Source of the DNA: Alicyclobacillus sp. ALC3
GTDB taxonomy: Bacteria; Bacillota; Bacilli; Alicyclobacillales; Alicyclobacillaceae
Assembly: GCF_028751195.1 (NCBI RefSeq)
Contig: NZ_CP066784.1
Location: forward strand, 3,348,001 to 3,412,000
Length of the DNA stretch: 64,000 nucleotides
Direction of reading: 5' to 3'
Part shown: piece by piece, positions 41,553 through 49,599 of the stretch
Layout: each line of letters begins with the position of its first letter
How positions within the stretch are numbered: the stretch's first letter is position 1
Position numbers and translations under genes: made by a program
Notes under the pieces: model-generated
What the model saw: only the letters and a program-made list of their open reading frames with translations
Database searches by the model: none
Told to the model about the DNA's origin: nothing

Positions 41553-42560
41553 ATGAATCAGATCCCGGAGCGTTTTCGTGCTCTACTGGCCGTTTCCGAG
41601 AATGACGAGGTGCGATTGGAACTGCGTGAACTCGCCGCTGCGGATTTGCCACAACACGAGGTTGTCATCCAAGTCGCGTACTCTAGTGTCAATTACAAGG
41701 ACGGGTTAGCATCCATTAAGCAGGGCCGCGTCGTTCGCACGTACCCGATTGTGCCCGGAATCGACCTTGCTGGCACTGTCGTGTGGTCTGAGGACAGCGC
41801 CATCAAAGTCGGCACGCAGGTGCTTGTGACCGGCTACGAACTGGGTGTCTCACAGTTTGGGGGCTACGCTGAGTACGCAAGTGTACCCGCGAGTTGGGTC
41901 ATTCCGCTACCGCGCGGGCTCAGTGCTTTCGACGCTATGGTGCTTGGCACTGCCGGGTTCACTGCGGCCCTGTCGGTTGAGCGTCTGCTGCTAAACGGTC
42001 TTCAAAAGGGACAGGGACCGGTCCTCGTCACTGGGGCAAGTGGAGGCGTCGGTAGCGTGGCAGTTGCGATTTTGGCAAAGTCTGGATATTCCGTCGTGGC
42101 GAGCACGGGGAAACAGACGGCTCACGAACTTCTGCGCACACTCGGCGCATCAGACGTGATTGGCCGTGACGAGGTGCTCGTGCCTGTAGGCAAATCGCTC
42201 GACCAACAGCGCTGGGCTGGCGCAGTCGATCCCGTTGGCGGACAGACACTCTCCAGTGTCTTGCGTAGTTTGCGCTATGGTGCTTCCGTCTCAGCCTGCG
42301 GTCTGACGGGTGGGCCGAATTTGGAAGCGACCGTGTTTCCGTTTATCCTGCGTGGAGTGAACTTGCTTGGCATCGACTCTGTCTACGCAGCGCGTGAACT
42401 TCGCATGGGGCTGTGGCGCAAGTTGGCAACAGACTGGAATGTGACGAAGCAACTGGCAGGGATGACTCGAGTGGTTGGACTTGAAGAAGTGCCGACGGTA
42501 CTGAAGGAGATTCTCAACAACCAGGTACAAGGCCGAGTCGTGGTTCAATTACAGAAGTAA
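41553..42560 (+). CDS. YhdH/YhfP-type quinone oxidoreductase (acrylyl-CoA reductase family)
   Basis: A 335-residue zinc-independent MDR protein. The N-terminal catalytic domain has YSSVNYKDGLAS and PGIDLAGTV. The cofactor fold has LVTGASGGVGSVAVAIL. The C-terminal LLGIDSVYA is typical of the YhdH/AcuI group, which reduces acryloyl-CoA or quinones with NADPH. ATG 41553 follows GGAGGG by 6 bases. It stands before the Cox-type genes. Confidence 0.88.
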   Translation: MNQIPERFRALLAVSENDEVRLELRELAAADLPQHEVVIQVAYSSVNYKDGLASIKQGRVVRTYPIVPGIDLAGTVVWSEDSAIKVGTQVLVTGYELGVSQFGGYAEYASVPASWVIPLPRGLSAFDAMVLGTAGFTAALSVERLLLNGLQKGQGPVLVTGASGGVGSVAVAILAKSGYSVVASTGKQTAHELLRTLGASDVIGRDEVLVPVGKSLDQQRWAGAVDPVGGQTLSSVLRSLRYGASVSACGLTGGPNLEATVFPFILRGVNLLGIDSVYAARELRMGLWRKLATDWNVTKQLAGMTRVVGLEEVPTVLKEILNNQVQGRVVVQLQK

Positions 42561-42612
42561 AGCCGCGGACAATTTGTTAGAATGGTGCTATACGCAGGAG
42601 AGGGGGATGGTC

Positions 42613-43056
42613 ATGCATCTATCCGGTGAAAAGGTGTTTCCAACCACGCCGATGGAGACCTACCAGCTGTTAACTGATCCGTCCGTGATCACTAAAGCCA
42701 TGCCTGGCCTGAAATCTCTCGAACCGGAGTCTGAGACCCGCTTCAAGGCACAAATGGAAGTTGGAGTAGCAGGCATTAAAGGCAGCTACGATGGCGAACT
42801 CGAGATGGCTGACATTGCGCCGGGAGAACACTATCGACTGCTCATCAAGGGCGAGGGTTCGATGGGGTTTCTGGAATCCGACGTGACCGTCACGATGACA
42901 GCCGACGGCGAGGGAACGAAGGTGACGTACGACGGAGAGGCCAAAGTGGGCGGTAAAGTTGCCGGCGTTGGCCAGCGCATGTTGTCCGGTGTCGCCAAAC
43001 TGCTCGTCAATCAGTTTTTCAACGGCGTGTTAAAAGCAGCCAAGCAATCCGACTGA
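42613..43056 (+). CDS. CoxG-family SRPBCC protein
   Basis: A 147-residue member of the carbon monoxide dehydrogenase subunit G family. Conserved MHLSGEKVFPTTPMETYQLL at the start, an AMPGLKSLE-like segment, and GVGQRMLSGVAKLL near the C-terminus are visible. CoxG helps anchor or mature Mo-hydroxylases. The 42613 ATG is spaced 6 bases from the G-rich ribosome binding site. Confidence 0.85.
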   Translation: MHLSGEKVFPTTPMETYQLLTDPSVITKAMPGLKSLEPESETRFKAQMEVGVAGIKGSYDGELEMADIAPGEHYRLLIKGEGSMGFLESDVTVTMTADGEGTKVTYDGEAKVGGKVAGVGQRMLSGVAKLLVNQFFNGVLKAAKQSD

Positions 43057-43090
43057 CATTCACGGTCAGCCGCCGAGGTGGGGTGAGTCG

Positions 43091-43972
43091 TTGCATTTAG
43101 ACGCAGACAGCATCAGACAAGTCGCCCGCTCGGCCGAAGCTGTGGCTTCGTATCGAGAGCAACTCGAGCGGACAGGGTACCTCGCAGACGACTCGCTTGC
43201 GTCGATGGCGTCCCTTGCAGTAACGCTTGGTCGGCCGCTCTTGCTCGAGGGTCCAGCAGGTGTTGGGAAGACGGCGCTGGCCAAAGCGCTGGCGGAGGCT
43301 CTCAATCGTGACTTGTTCCGACTGCAGTGCTTTGAGGGCATGGACGCAGCGCAGGCTTTATACGACTGGAATTACCATCGGCAACTTGCCGACCTCACCG
43401 CAAACCGCGCGGACGACGTGTTCACGGAGAAGTACATACTGCCGCGGCCGCTTTTGCGCGCCTTGCAGAGCGACCACGGAGCCGTGTTGTTGATCGATGA
43501 AGTCGACCGCGCCGATGAAGCGTTTGAAGCTCTGCTCTTGGAGTATCTGGCCGAGTATCAGATTTCAATCCCGGAATGGCGCACGGTTCACGCTGAGGTG
43601 GTGCCAGTCACGATTCTGACATCCAACCGCACGCGACCGCTCAGCGACGCACTGCGCAGGCGCTGCCTCTATCACCATGTTGATTGGCCGAGTGCAGAGC
43701 GCGAGCAGGCCGTTGTGGCGTTGCGTGTACCCGACCTACCGCCGGACGTTGCACAAAACCTGGTGGCAGCGGTACGGAAGTTGCGCAGCTTTGACCTGAT
43801 GAAGCCACCTGGGCTGAGCGAGACACTTGACTGGGCCGAAGCGTTCGCCAAAACGGCTCACGCGGCATGGAACGCCGCCTGGGTTGGACAGACGCTCGGG
43901 TGTGTCGTAAAAGATGCGATGGATATGGAAACAGTGCGAAGTCGCATCGCGGAGCTTATCGGCGATACTTGA
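43091..43972 (+). CDS. CoxD-like MoxR AAA+ ATPase
   Basis: A 293-residue AAA+ protein of the MoxR/CoxD group. The Walker A is LLEGPAGVGKTALAKAL, the Walker B is AVLLIDEVDRAD, sensor 1 is VTILTSNRTRPL and arginine fingers are in SDALRRRCLYH. CoxD-like ATPases insert sulfur into the Mo/Cu cofactor or otherwise mature Mo-hydroxylases. The start is TTG. The same reading frame stays open past its TGA into the next gene. Confidence 0.9.
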   Translation: MHLDADSIRQVARSAEAVASYREQLERTGYLADDSLASMASLAVTLGRPLLLEGPAGVGKTALAKALAEALNRDLFRLQCFEGMDAAQALYDWNYHRQLADLTANRADDVFTEKYILPRPLLRALQSDHGAVLLIDEVDRADEAFEALLLEYLAEYQISIPEWRTVHAEVVPVTILTSNRTRPLSDALRRRCLYHHVDWPSAEREQAVVALRVPDLPPDVAQNLVAAVRKLRSFDLMKPPGLSETLDWAEAFAKTAHAAWNAAWVGQTLGCVVKDAMDMETVRSRIAELIGDT

Positions 43973-44125
43973 CTGCCAGACGGCGAGGCGGACACGCAAG
44001 AGAGCGAACCGCCTGCGCCCGGTGATGCGCCACAGACAGATTCTGCATCCGGCGAACGTGATGGCGACGTTGACGCGCCAGATTCTCCTGATACAGAAAT
44101 CGGGGCGGGAGAAGCGACGCTGCAA

Positions 44126-44860
44126 GTGGGGCGCAGGTTGAGTGAAGTCGACTTTGAGCCTCCTCCGCGTTGGATTGACCGCCTGCCGCGGCGGACTAGC
44201 GTGGCGCCGACAGTGCCGAGTCGCTTGCCACGGCTTTTGATGGGACGCCACGGTGTCGACTGGCGGAAAACGGCGCGTCAGTGGGCGCGAGCCGGCAAGC
44301 CGGACTTTGAGTTTGAGCGGCGCCGCGCGAAACGTCGGCCGGGGCGCATTGCCATCCTGTGGGACGTGTCTGGGTCGATGTCGGACGTCCGTGATGTGTG
44401 CCTAGCGTTCGCATACGGATTTGTGCAGCGCTACGACCAAGTGGGAGTCTTCCCGTTTGGTACCAACATCGAAGACGTAACTTCAGCGCTGAAACGCCCA
44501 TTTGGCGCGGCGCGGCGTGAACTGGCGCGCATCGAGCAGGTCTGGGCAGGTGGCACCAATATCGGCGGCGTGCTGACTGAATTCAATGAGCGGTTTGGCG
44601 GCCGGTGGTTGCGGCCGGGGACGACGATTGTTGTCATCTCGGATGGCTGGGATGTCGGACAACCTGAAGCCCTCGCGACTGCCCTGCGGCGCATGCGCCA
44701 GGCCGGCTGCAACTTGTTTTGGTTAAATCCGCTTCAAGGAACACCTGGGTTTCAGCCTCGGACTCGCGCTCTGCGAACGGCAAAACCGCTCGTTGCGGGG
44801 ATGTACCCGGGTGCGACAGCTGATGATTTCCTGCGCTTTGCGCAGTACGTTCAAATTTGA
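44126..44860 (+). CDS. CoxE-like VWA-domain protein, N-terminally short
   Basis: A VWA domain of the CoxE family: ILWDVSGSMSDVRD carries the MIDAS motif, with GGTNIG and VISDGWDVG completing it. CoxE proteins usually have about 150 more N-terminal residues. Here the frame upstream of GTG 44126 is open only to the TGA of the MoxR gene at 43970-43972 and encodes an acidic Pro/Asp-rich linker. No good ribosome binding site precedes 44126, so a start within the linker (for example CTG 43973) or readthrough is possible. Partner of the MoxR ATPase in hydroxylase maturation. Confidence 0.75.
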   Translation: MGRRLSEVDFEPPPRWIDRLPRRTSVAPTVPSRLPRLLMGRHGVDWRKTARQWARAGKPDFEFERRRAKRRPGRIAILWDVSGSMSDVRDVCLAFAYGFVQRYDQVGVFPFGTNIEDVTSALKRPFGAARRELARIEQVWAGGTNIGGVLTEFNERFGGRWLRPGTTIVVISDGWDVGQPEALATALRRMRQAGCNLFWLNPLQGTPGFQPRTRALRTAKPLVAGMYPGATADDFLRFAQYVQI

Positions 44861-44870
44861 GTGTGGTCGT

Positions 44871-44990
44871 CCTGCGAGACGGGTCCTGCGAGACGGGTCC
44901 TGCGAGACCGGCCCTGCGAGACCGGCCCTGCGAGACCGGCCCTGCGAGACCGGCCCTGCGAGACCGGCCCTGCGAGACCGGCCTGCATCG
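44871..44990 (+). repeat. 14-bp tandem repeat, eight copies, after the CoxE-like gene
   Basis: ctgcgag recurs at 44872, 44886, 44900, 44914, 44928, 44942, 44956 and 44970, a strict 14-bp period. The first two linkers are acgggtc, later ones accggcc. It starts about 10 bp after the stop codon. Confidence 0.95.
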
Positions 44991-45033
44991 CTGGACGAGA
45001 CACGCTACATGACTGTAGAAGGAAGGGACTCTG

Positions 45034-45849
45034 ATGAAACCGGTCGCATTTGCGTATGAACGACCGACTGTCCTGACAGACGCGCTGCGCCTGTTGGCAG
45101 AGGATGGTGATGCAAAGGTCATCGCTGGCGGACAAAGCCTGATTCCAATGATGAACTTTCGTTTGAGCCGACCTGCGAAGTTGGTTGACATCAATCAAGT
45201 CAAAGAACTCTCCTACATTCGAACCACAGACAGTGGTGTTGCACTCGGTGCTTTGGTGCGGCACCAGGAACTTCACGAGAGCCCCCTAGTGCGGGAACTG
45301 TTACCGGTCCTCGCGGACGCGGCGGGAGAAGTGGGTCACTGGGCGATTCGCACACGAGGCACGCTCGGTGGTTCGCTGACGCACGCCGACCCCGCATCCG
45401 AACTCCCCGCCGCGATGGTGGCCTTGCGCGCAACACTTGAGCTACAGTCCGTCGACGGCACTCGAATGGTGCCTGCAGAGGAGTTTTACCTCGGCCTTCT
45501 AACTACGGACATCCAACCGAGTGAGCTTCTGACCGCTGTCCACATTCCTGTTCCGTCTGGGACGTCGTACGGCTTTGCGGAGTTCGCGCGTCGGCCAGGC
45601 GACTTCGCGCTCGCTGGCGCGTTCGTGGCGGTCGCAGACAACGGTGCGTCAGCCGTGACCTGGTTTGGCGTCAGCGGTGGACCGGAACGCCGTGAACTCG
45701 AACTTCCGGCGGACGAGACGGCTCGCCGACAGCTGTTGGTGGAACTTGCGCAGGAACTTGACCCGCTTAGCGAACCGGAGTACCGCCGTCAATTGGCGGT
45801 CGAAGTGGCGGAGGCGGCTTACCAAAATGCACGCGGGAGGCGAGCGTAA
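45034..45849 (+). CDS. Molybdenum hydroxylase FAD-binding (medium) subunit, CoxM-like
   Basis: A 271-residue FAD_binding_5 protein. It starts MKPVAFAYERPT. FAD-binding motifs AGGQSLIPMM and TRGTLGGSLTHADPASELPAA are intact. It passes electrons between the FeS subunit and the acceptor in a CODH/xanthine dehydrogenase-type complex. GGAAGGG precedes the ATG by 6 bases. The stop overlaps the next start (TAATG). Confidence 0.92.
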   Translation: MKPVAFAYERPTVLTDALRLLAEDGDAKVIAGGQSLIPMMNFRLSRPAKLVDINQVKELSYIRTTDSGVALGALVRHQELHESPLVRELLPVLADAAGEVGHWAIRTRGTLGGSLTHADPASELPAAMVALRATLELQSVDGTRMVPAEEFYLGLLTTDIQPSELLTAVHIPVPSGTSYGFAEFARRPGDFALAGAFVAVADNGASAVTWFGVSGGPERRELELPADETARRQLLVELAQELDPLSEPEYRRQLAVEVAEAAYQNARGRRA

Positions 45850-46337
45850 TGTCGACGGTCAGTCAACTGCAGTCGGTCACACTGCATGTAAATGGACAAT
45901 CCTATACGGTTGAAGTTGAGCCACGCTGGCTTCTGTCGGATGTACTGCGTCACCAGCTCGGTTTGACCGGCACGCACGTCGGTTGCGAGCAAGGCGTCTG
46001 TGGCGCCTGCACGGTCCTCATCGACGGGCAACCGCAGCGCAGTTGTCTGCTGTTTGCCGTCCAGGCAGATGGAGCGGCGATTAAGACCATTGAAGGTTTC
46101 AGTCCCGATGAGTCACTGATGGACGTGCAACAGGCTTTCCAGGACCGCCACGCGTTGCAGTGCGGGTATTGTACGCCAGCGATGGTCGTCACGACAGAGG
46201 CTTTGCTCGAGCGCAATCCTGACCCGACGGAAGACGAGATCCGCGAAGCCCTGTCGGGCAACCTGTGTCGCTGCACAGGCTACCAGTTTATCGTTGAAGC
46301 TGTGAAGGACGCTGCAGAGAGGAGGCGGCGCGGATGA
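45849..46337 (+). CDS. Molybdenum hydroxylase 2Fe-2S (small) subunit, CoxS-like
   Basis: A 162-residue protein with both expected clusters: plant-ferredoxin-type Cys46, 51, 54 and 66, then Cys105, 108, 140 and 142 in CGYCTP and NLCRCTGY. It hands electrons from the Mo site to FAD. It overlaps the FAD subunit gene by one base and the large subunit gene by four (ATGA). Confidence 0.95.
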   Translation: MSTVSQLQSVTLHVNGQSYTVEVEPRWLLSDVLRHQLGLTGTHVGCEQGVCGACTVLIDGQPQRSCLLFAVQADGAAIKTIEGFSPDESLMDVQQAFQDRHALQCGYCTPAMVVTTEALLERNPDPTEDEIREALSGNLCRCTGYQFIVEAVKDAAERRRRG

Positions 46338-48667
46338 GTGGAGAAGAGTTCGTGAAACCGCAATTCACGGGTGGACGCGTCACGCGCATTGAAGATGCTC
46401 GCCTGTTGTCTGGCAGTGGGCGCTACCTCGACGACATTGAATTTCCAGGCATGCTCGAAGTGGCATTTGTGCGCTCTGACCGACCCGCCGCAAAAATCGT
46501 CTCGATTGACGTCGAGGCTGCTAAGCAAGTACCAGGCGTCATGGCGGTGTTCACACACACGGAATGCCCAGTCATGCTCCCGGACGAGTCCAACCACGTG
46601 GACCAGCCGGTGCTCGCTGTGGATGAGGTGCGGTACGTCGGGGAACCGGTGGTCGCCGTCATCGCCGAGAACCGCTACATTGCGGAGGACGCCTGCGACT
46701 TGGTGAAAATCCGCTATGAGTCCATCGAGCCTGTCCTTGGCATTCGCGACGCGCTGAAGCCTGAGACGCGGACAGTCTGGGATGACCGCTCGAACGTCAT
46801 GTTCCACCGGGAGCGCAAGACGGAAGGGTTTGACGCAGCCTTCGACAACGCTCCGCACCACCTGAAGGACACGTTCAAACTGAATCGCCAAACCGGCGCC
46901 GCAATGGAGAACCGTGGCTGCGCCGCCATGGTTGATCCCTTCTCTGGCCGCCTGACCGTCTACGTGGGCCACCAGTCGCCGCATGGATTGCGTGAGGGAC
47001 TAGCCGAGTACCTGAACATCCCGGAGAACCGCATCCGTGTCGTCGTACCGGAAGTGGGCGGCGCGTTTGGCATCAAGGCCGGCCATTACCCGGAGTACGT
47101 GGTTGTCATCGTCGCATCGCAGAAGCTGCGCCGACCCGTGAAGTGGGTCAGCGACCGCACGGAGTCCATGCTCGCAGACTACCACGCGCGTGACAACATC
47201 CACGACTTCGAGGTCGCCTACGATGATGACGGCCGCGTTCTTGCTGTGCGCGACCACCTGATGGCAGACGTCGGCGCGTATCCGGCTGTGCCGTTCTCGG
47301 GTGCGGTCGGTGAGACATCGCTGGCGTCGATGATTTTGACCGGACCCTACAGCATCCCGCACCTGCACACCGTGATTGACTGCACGTTCTCGAACAAGGC
47401 GCCGCTTGGCGCCTACCGCGGCGTGTGGGGACCACCGGCGTCGCTGGTGCAGGAAGGTATTATCGACCGTGTCGCGCGCGCACTCGGTAAAGACCCGGTG
47501 GAAGTCAGGCGGATGAACATGATTCAGCCAGCCGAATTCCCCTACAAGAACCCGGGTGGGCTCGTCTACGACAAGGGCACATACGGGGAATCGATGGAGG
47601 CGGCACTCGACCTGATTGGGTACGAAGAGTTCCGTAAGCGCCAGGCAGACCTGCGCAAACAAGGCCGCTACATCGGCCTTGGCATCTCCGTGTTCGTGGA
47701 GCCGACAGCAATGGCGGCGTCCGAAGCGGGATCGATCCCGTACGAAGCCTGCACGATTCGCATTGAACCAAACGGCACTGTCACGGCAGCGCTCGGCCTT
47801 GGGCCATCCGGGCAGGGGCACGAGACGACGATGGCGCAGATTATCGCCGACCAGCTCGGCGTCGACATGAATGACATCGTGATCTTGCACGGCGACACCG
47901 ACAGCGCGCCGTTTGGCGGCGGCACGGGCGGCAGCCGGTCGGGCACGATCGGCGGCGGTGCCGCAATCAGCGCGAGCAAGGAGATGCGCGACAAGCTTGC
48001 GAAGATTGCTGGACACCTGCTGGAGGCGTCGGAAGCGGACATCGAGATCGAAAGCGGCAAGGCGTTTGTGGCTGGCGTGCCGTCCCGCTCGCTGACGATT
48101 CGGGAATTGGCGCAGACGGCGTACACGGACGTGAAGCGGCTGCCGGAAGGCGTGACGCCGGGGCTCGAAGTCATCGCGCGGTACCGGCCGCAGCGGCCGA
48201 TGACGTTCTCCAACGGGACGCATATTGCCGTCGTCGAGGTCGACCCGCGGACGGGTTTCGTGCAAACCGTCGACTACGCCGTAGCCAACGACTGCGGCAA
48301 ATTGATCAACCCGATGATTGTCGAAGGGCAGATTCACGGCGGTGTCGCACAAGGCATCGGCGAGGCGCTGCTCGAGGAACTGAAGTACGACGAAAACGGA
48401 CAACTGACGACGACGTCGCTTGTCGACTACCTGCTTCCCGCGATGACGGACGTTCCGAACATGAAGGTTGTGCATCTCGAAACGCCGTCCGAGAGTGCTG
48501 GCGGATTCAAAGGCATGGGCGAGGGCTCGCTCATCGCTGCCCCAGCCGCTGTGGCAAACGCGGTCTCCGACGCGCTCGAGCCGTTTGGCGTCATGGTCGC
48601 CGAACTGCCGGTGACACCGGAGAAGGTGCGCGAGTGGGTGTCGCAAGGTAGTGTCAGCGCAGGCTGA
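46334..48667 (+). CDS. Molybdenum hydroxylase large subunit, CoxL/xanthine dehydrogenase-like (non-form-I)
   Basis: A 777-residue Mo-binding subunit of the xanthine oxidase family. Segments such as GGAFGIKAGHYPEYVV, GPSGQGHETTMAQI, the Gln/Glu region GGTGGSRSG and FKGMGEGSLIAAPAAVANA (catalytic Glu) are visible. The active-site loop near residue 360 reads GAYRGVWGPP. It is neither AYxCSFR of true CO dehydrogenase (form I) nor the AYRGAGR of form II, so a different substrate (aromatic or N-heterocyclic compound, aldehyde) is likely. An 11-bp repeat follows the stop. Confidence 0.88.
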   Translation: MSGEEFVKPQFTGGRVTRIEDARLLSGSGRYLDDIEFPGMLEVAFVRSDRPAAKIVSIDVEAAKQVPGVMAVFTHTECPVMLPDESNHVDQPVLAVDEVRYVGEPVVAVIAENRYIAEDACDLVKIRYESIEPVLGIRDALKPETRTVWDDRSNVMFHRERKTEGFDAAFDNAPHHLKDTFKLNRQTGAAMENRGCAAMVDPFSGRLTVYVGHQSPHGLREGLAEYLNIPENRIRVVVPEVGGAFGIKAGHYPEYVVVIVASQKLRRPVKWVSDRTESMLADYHARDNIHDFEVAYDDDGRVLAVRDHLMADVGAYPAVPFSGAVGETSLASMILTGPYSIPHLHTVIDCTFSNKAPLGAYRGVWGPPASLVQEGIIDRVARALGKDPVEVRRMNMIQPAEFPYKNPGGLVYDKGTYGESMEAALDLIGYEEFRKRQADLRKQGRYIGLGISVFVEPTAMAASEAGSIPYEACTIRIEPNGTVTAALGLGPSGQGHETTMAQIIADQLGVDMNDIVILHGDTDSAPFGGGTGGSRSGTIGGGAAISASKEMRDKLAKIAGHLLEASEADIEIESGKAFVAGVPSRSLTIRELAQTAYTDVKRLPEGVTPGLEVIARYRPQRPMTFSNGTHIAVVEVDPRTGFVQTVDYAVANDCGKLINPMIVEGQIHGGVAQGIGEALLEELKYDENGQLTTTSLVDYLLPAMTDVPNMKVVHLETPSESAGGFKGMGEGSLIAAPAAVANAVSDALEPFGVMVAELPVTPEKVREWVSQGSVSAG

Positions 48668-48670
48668 CGC

Positions 48671-48820
48671 AGGCGTTGGGCAGGCGTTGGGCAGGCGTTG
48701 GGCAGGCGTTGGGCAGGCGTTGGGCAGGCGTTGGGCAGGCGTTGGGCAGGCGTTGGGCAGGCGTTGGGCAGGCGTTGGGCAGGCGTTGGGCAGGCGTTGG
48801 GCAGGCGTTGGGCAGGCGTG
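48671..48820 (+). repeat. 11-bp tandem repeat, 13 copies plus partial, after the large subunit gene
   Basis: aggcgttgggc repeats perfectly from 48671 every 11 bp to about 48813, with a truncated last copy. It starts 4 bases after the TGA at 48665-48667. It creates spurious long frames in both directions. Confidence 0.97.
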
Positions 48821-48866
48821 TGATGCGGCTTAAGACAGCCAGCCAAAAATGTGAGTGAGGAGACCA

Positions 48867-48909
48867 GGGGTGCCCCCGACCGACAGCAAATCGGTCGAAT
48901 GGGCACCCC
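48867..48909 (+). terminator. Strong compound hairpin, terminator of the Mo-hydroxylase operon
   Basis: GGGGTGCCC (48867-48875) pairs with GGGCACCCC (48901-48909), and inside it CGACCGA pairs with TCGGTCG around CAGCAAA. TCTTCTTC follows. Confidence 0.75.
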
Positions 48910-49161
48910 TCTTCTTCGCGGGCAGGAGAGCAGAGCAGGCACCCCGGCCCCCACGCCTCCCACGTTGTTAGCGGCACAGGGCAGCTTATATCGTCAATTC
49001 GGCGCCCATCACACCGAATTAACCTGCCCGCGACAGCCTATACGTCACTTAACTCGCCGATTCTGGGTATCAGAGGATGCATAAGGGTCTCCGGGCAGCT
49101 TATTACGCCTCCGCGCGGCTCAAATGGGGGACTTAAGCCCCTGAGAGCCGCTATTTTAGGG
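48910..49161. other. Intergenic region, no gene seen
   Basis: No convincing gene. It contains cagcttat-type words and short palindromes (for example around 49120-49160) that loosely resemble the repeats at 63.4-64 kb. Confidence 0.5.
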
Positions 49162-49538
49162 GCAACGCTCCTGCTGATGAGTGAATTGGACGGCGAAGGG
49201 ATTGACCGTGCAGTCCTCGCTTGCTGAACGCGATCAGACATCGTTGTCGCAGCACTAGCGAATAGCACGGCCACGTCACGCATTCAATCGCCATCAACCG
49301 ACACACTGCCATCCTAGCTCGCTGATTTGGCGAACTGTGGCTAGTCTGGAGCAACGCTCCTGCTGATGAGTGAATTGGACGGCGAAGGGATTGACCGTGC
49401 AGTCCTCGCTTGCTGAACGCGATCAGACATCGTTGTCGCAGCACTAGCGAATAGCACGGCCACGTCACGCATTCAATCGCCATCAACCGACACACTGCCA
49501 TCCTAGCTCGCGGATTTGGCGAACTGTGGCAAGTCTCG
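49162..49538. repeat. 189-bp direct tandem duplication in non-coding DNA
   Basis: Two copies, 49162-49350 and 49351-49538, each beginning gcaacgctcctgctgatgag, differ at only a few bases near their ends. 189 is a multiple of three, so the minus strand carries an apparent repeated frame, but it has no family likeness or start signal. Near the junction GGAGC-aac-GCTCC forms a short hairpin. Confidence 0.9.
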
Positions 49539-49599
49539 GGCAAACGCCGTGCAGCTTAAGTGGGAACGGCTGGCCACGGCGCGTGGCGGATGTCACAGT

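Noticed and set aside
47000..48646. 548-residue minus-strand open frame
   Set aside because: It lies entirely opposite the molybdenum-hydroxylase large subunit, whose motifs are intact.
46334..48667. Aerobic carbon monoxide dehydrogenase large subunit
   Set aside because: The form I AYxCSFR active-site motif is absent, so naming it CoxL in the strict sense is not justified.
48651..48963. Gly/Arg- or Pro/Thr-rich repeat proteins
   Set aside because: They arise from the 11-bp tandem repeat after the large-subunit gene, readable in all frames.
49170..49215. Hammerhead ribozyme (ctgatgag ... cgaa)
   Set aside because: The core words occur, but the intervening bases do not pair as helix II and the GAAA core and cleavage triplet do not fit.
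49151..49543. 130-residue minus-strand protein with two repeats
   Set aside because: It mirrors the 189-bp duplication, lacks a ribosome binding site and resembles nothing known.
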